Assembly (NCBI GenBank): GCA_934359755.1
Contig: CAKRLV010000004.1
Coordinates: 62,001-126,000, forward strand
Source: an uncultured Agathobacter sp.
GTDB lineage: Bacteria > Bacillota > Clostridia > Lachnospirales > Lachnospiraceae
Length of the DNA: 64,000 nt
Direction of reading: 5' to 3'
Shown here: positions 62,601 through 64,000 of the stretch, piece by piece
How the letters are laid out: the number at the start of each line of letters is the position of its first letter
How positions within the stretch are numbered: position 1 is the first letter of the stretch
The notes under the pieces: generated by a model
What the model was told of the DNA's origin: nothing
The model's database searches: none
What the model saw: only the letters and a program-made list of their open reading frames with translations
Made by a program: the position numbers and the translations under genes

Positions 62601-63223
62601 ACATCGGTTTCGGTGGATTAGACCATGTACTTGCTTCTGGTGAGAACGTAAATGTTATGGTATTCGATACAGAGATGTACTCTAATACAGGTGGACAGGC
62701 TTCTAAGGCTTCTAACATCGGTGAAGTTTGTCAGTTCGCAGCAGCTGGTAAAGAGACAGGAAAGAAATCTCTTGCAGAGATCGCAATGAGCTACGGATAT
62801 GTATACGTTGCACAGATCGCTCTTGGAGCTAACCCAGCACAGGCTGTTAAGGCTATCGCTGAGGCTGAGGCTTATCCAGGACCATCACTTATCATTGGAT
62901 ATGCACCATGTGAGCTTCACGGTATTGCTAAGGGTGGTATGAACCACTGCCAGGATGAGATGAAGAAAGCTGTTAAGGCTGGATACTGGAACCTCTTCTC
63001 ATTCAACCCTGCACTTAAAGAAGAAGGAAAGAATCCATTTACTCTTACATCTAAGGCTGGAGATGGATCTTATCAGGAATTCCTTAACAACGAGGCAAGA
63101 TATACACGTCTCATTAAGCCATTCCCAGAAAGAGCAGAGAGACTCTTTGCTAAGTCTGAGGAAGCTGCTAAAGAGCGTTATTCACACCTTGAGAAACTTG
63201 TTAAGTTATACGGTGAGGACTAA
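59666..63223 (+). CDS. nifJ: Pyruvate:ferredoxin (flavodoxin) oxidoreductase
   Basis: 1185 residues, the homodimeric form with all domains in one chain; AGGAGGAAATTTC precedes the ATG. YPITPSSPMADSVDQW starts domain I. Two ferredoxin-type motifs (CIQCNNCAFVCSHA about 695 and CMGCGECITVCPTA about 755) hold [4Fe-4S] clusters. A further cluster uses CAGCAE near 820 and a late Cys. GDGWAYDIGFGGLDHV (about 975) binds thiamine diphosphate. It turns pyruvate and CoA into acetyl-CoA, CO2 and reduced ferredoxin. Codon use is strongly biased to C-ending codons (AAC, ATC, TTC) unlike its neighbours, as for a very highly expressed gene. Confidence 0.97.
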   Translation: MSRAKQSMDGNTAAAHVAYAYTEVAGIYPITPSSPMADSVDQWSAAGQKNIFGSTVKVVEMESEAGAAGTVHGSLAAGALTTTFTASQGLLLMIPNMYKIAGENLPCVFDVSARTVSSHALNIFGDHSDVYACRQTGFAMLCETNPQEVMDLSPVAHLAALEGKVPFINFFDGFRTSHEIQKIEKWDYEDLKEMCPMDAVADFRAHALNPEHPAARGSHENGDIFFQHREACNSFYDNLPAVVEKYMDKVNAKLGTDYKLFNYYGAPDADRVIIAMGSINDVAEEVIDYLTAKGEKVGLIKVRLYRPWSSEALLKVIPKTAKKIAVLDRTKEPGSLGEPLYLDVATTLREAGMNDVVLVGGRYGLGSKDTPPSSVFAVYTELEKDAPKNRFTLGIVDDVTNLSLPEVKPAPITSAPGTKECKFWGLGGDGTVGANKNSTKIIGDHTDKYIQAYFQYDSKKTGGVTISHLRFGDNPIRSPYYINQADFVACHNPAYVIQGMKMVQDVKPGGVFMINCQWSDEELAHHLNADAKKYIADNNIQLYTINAIDKAIEIGMGKRTNTILQSAFFKLADVMPIDEAVEFMKQAAKKSYSKKGDAVVEMNYKAIDAGVDAVHKVDVPDSWKNPEADAPKAARTGRPEVVELVNNLLDPIAKMDGDSLPVSAFKDIADGQYVTGASAYEKRGTAVTVPQWDAEKCIQCNNCAFVCSHATIRPFLLTDDEVKAAPDNMKVADMKPKAGAYKYTMSVSPLDCMGCGECITVCPTAAISMVPQESQAAEQPVFDYLVANVSKKTDAGMVDTTPKGSQFNQPLLEFSGSCAGCAETSYARLITQLFGEQMYISNATGCSSIWGNPAATSPYTVNINSKKGPAWSNSLFEDNAEHGLGMEVGQKYLRDQAIENVTACATSDKASAELKAAYDEFMATKDDTKANVAPTAALIAELEKAAEAGCPDAKAALDKKDYLGKKSVWIFGGDGWAYDIGFGGLDHVLASGENVNVMVFDTEMYSNTGGQASKASNIGEVCQFAAAGKETGKKSLAEIAMSYGYVYVAQIALGANPAQAVKAIAEAEAYPGPSLIIGYAPCELHGIAKGGMNHCQDEMKKAVKAGYWNLFSFNPALKEEGKNPFTLTSKAGDGSYQEFLNNEARYTRLIKPFPERAERLFAKSEEAAKERYSHLEKLVKLYGED

Positions 63224-63258
63224 TTCATATATAGACTTTAGTTATATATAAGTTTCCT

Positions 63259-63293
63259 AAAAGGAGATTGCAGTTTTGCAGTCTCCTTTTTTT
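63259..63293 (+). terminator. Intrinsic terminator after nifJ
   Basis: AAAAGGAGATTGCA (63259-63272) pairs with TGCAGTCTCCTTTT (63277-63290) with one G-T pair, 4-nt loop, then TTT. Confidence 0.92.
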
Positions 63294-63397
63294 AGTATAT
63301 TAGGAAATATTGCTTATAAAAAACATTAGATAGTGGGGATATAGTGTATATTACATATATAAAGCACAATATTTTGTACTTTATAGCAAATTAACCA

Positions 63398-63426
63398 TTT
63401 ACAAACAATATGTGTAATGATACAAT
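63398..63426 (+). promoter_or_regulatory. Predicted sigma-A promoter of the coiled-coil gene
   Basis: TTTACA (63398-63403), 17-bp spacer, TACAAT (63421-63426). Confidence 0.55.
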
Positions 63427-63457
63427 ATCACTAGTGGTTATGTACAAAGGAGTAGTT

Positions 63458-64000
63458 ATGGCGAGCTTGTTAGACGTGCTTATGTTGAATAAGATTCACA
63501 CTAGACGAGGTCGTAAGAACCCGCGGAAGAAATCGCATGAAAGGATGCATAGGAAAGTGGATAGAGATGATTTTTTATTAGCCCAAATAGATGAGTTCAG
63601 AGAGAAGGCTCAGCAATTACAGGAAATACTGGCAACTAAGGAATCGAAGGCTCAGGAGTTACAGACAATCGTTAAAGAACGTGAGTTGAAAGCCGATGAG
63701 TTACAGCAGATTCTGGATGAGCGTCAGGAAAAAGCGGATGGAATTACGGCTGAAGTCGCAAAACAGATAGATATTCTTATTGATAGAGTTAATGCTAAGA
63801 TGCAGGAGATTCAGCAGAATATGAGTGCCGAGATGGATAATCTCAGTCGTTCTATGACAGGTGAGATGGGAAATCTTAGCCGTTCTATGACAGGTGAGAT
63901 GGACAACCTCAGCCGAAATCTCAACTCAGATATGAATAATATCGGACGTTCATTGAGTGGTGATATCCAGAGTATAGAACAGTCTTTCGGTGGTAGTCTT
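63458..64000 (+). CDS. Repeat-built coiled-coil protein, 5' part (runs off right edge)
   Basis: An open frame from the ATG at 63458 (after AAAGGAG) to the window end, 181 codons with no stop. Residues 1-35 are basic (HTRRGRKNPRKK). Residues 50-91 are three 14-residue repeats of the form KAxELQxIxxxREx. Residues 125-157 are three 11-residue repeats of EMDNLSRSMTG, with more degenerate units behind. Both periods (14 and 11) suit long coiled coils or amphipathic helices. No signal peptide or membrane segment is seen. The function is unknown; the family cannot be named without the rest. Confidence 0.8.
   Translation, partial: MASLLDVLMLNKIHTRRGRKNPRKKSHERMHRKVDRDDFLLAQIDEFREKAQQLQEILATKESKAQELQTIVKERELKADELQQILDERQEKADGITAEVAKQIDILIDRVNAKMQEIQQNMSAEMDNLSRSMTGEMGNLSRSMTGEMDNLSRNLNSDMNNIGRSLSGDIQSIEQSFGGSL
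63605..63928 (+). repeat. Two kinds of in-frame repeat in the coiled-coil gene
   Basis: 42-bp units at about 63605, 63647 and 63689, then 33-bp units at 63830, 63863 and 63896. The 33-bp units are nearly identical at DNA level (ATGACAGGTGAGATGG recurs), which suggests recent expansion; the 42-bp units have diverged more. Confidence 0.85.

Noticed and set aside
1..64000. tRNA, rRNA, prophage, integrase or transposase genes
   Set aside because: I looked for cloverleaf ends, rRNA-like blocks and the usual enzyme motifs and found none. The gene set is that of a core chromosome region.

Overview
The window is a gene-dense, AT-rich stretch with almost every gene on the + strand. It looks like the chromosome of an anaerobic Gram-positive gut bacterium of the Lachnospiraceae (Clostridia). 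Supporting signs are strong AGGAGG-type ribosome binding sites, FabK as the only enoyl-ACP reductase seen, a two-gene SufC/SufB-type iron-sulfur system, class III fructose bisphosphatase, stand-alone AICAR formyltransferase plus PurO-type cyclohydrolase, CheV, and a very codon-biased pyruvate:ferredoxin oxidoreductase. A Lachnospira/Roseburia-like genus fits, but the species cannot be named from the sequence alone. No rRNA, tRNA, CRISPR array, phage or transposase gene was found.

Layout. 1-3.4 kb: the end of a YfhO-type membrane protein, a Suv3-like RNA helicase and a 37-residue microprotein behind a perfect hairpin. 3.5-14.0 kb: an eight-gene run (thioesterase, aminopeptidase P, polA, coaE, an FtsA-like ATPase, a WalJ-type hydrolase, an ACT protein, UPF0210). 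14.1-16.3 kb: a ZTP riboswitch ahead of the last two steps of IMP synthesis, carried by two separate proteins. 16.4-20.9 kb: a MarR regulator, a NatA-type ABC ATPase with a NatB-CPBP fusion permease, and a TtcA-like tRNA thiolase. 21.1-23.2 kb: sufC, a short sufB and a DUF134 regulator. 23.2-25.7 kb: a secreted GH5 enzyme (- strand) and alanine racemase.

25.8-35.6 kb: a complete fatty-acid synthesis operon in the order acpP-accB-accC-accD-accA-fabH-fabK-fabD-fabG-fabF-fabZ, followed by a MarR/FabT-like regulator and then by a c-di-GMP phosphodiesterase with a C-terminal SCP2 (lipid-carrier) domain. 37.7-41.9 kb: a fructose operon (DeoR-type regulator, fruK, fruA, and an HPr with Arg at position 46). 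42.1-47.4 kb: a small unknown protein, a 165-nt imperfect hairpin, fbp, a membrane protein and a two-component system. 47.5-54.3 kb: a lipoprotein, CheV, a lysine-rich membrane protein and two TPR-GGDEF paralogues. 54.6-57.6 kb: hisH, hisF, ung and a GH114-like protein. 57.7-64 kb: an ABC-F ATPase (- strand), nifJ, and the start of a repeat-built coiled-coil protein that runs off the right edge.

The most unusual items are the EAL-SCP2 fusion directly behind the fatty-acid operon, the fructose-operon HPr lacking the regulatory serine, the long hairpin in front of fbp, the hairpin that both ends the helicase transcript and covers a microprotein's ribosome binding site, and the ZTP riboswitch over a split PurH. 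Short tandem repeats of different sequence and unit length recur just behind stop codons and inside loosely constrained protein regions. This suggests a general tendency to slippage expansion rather than one repeat family.
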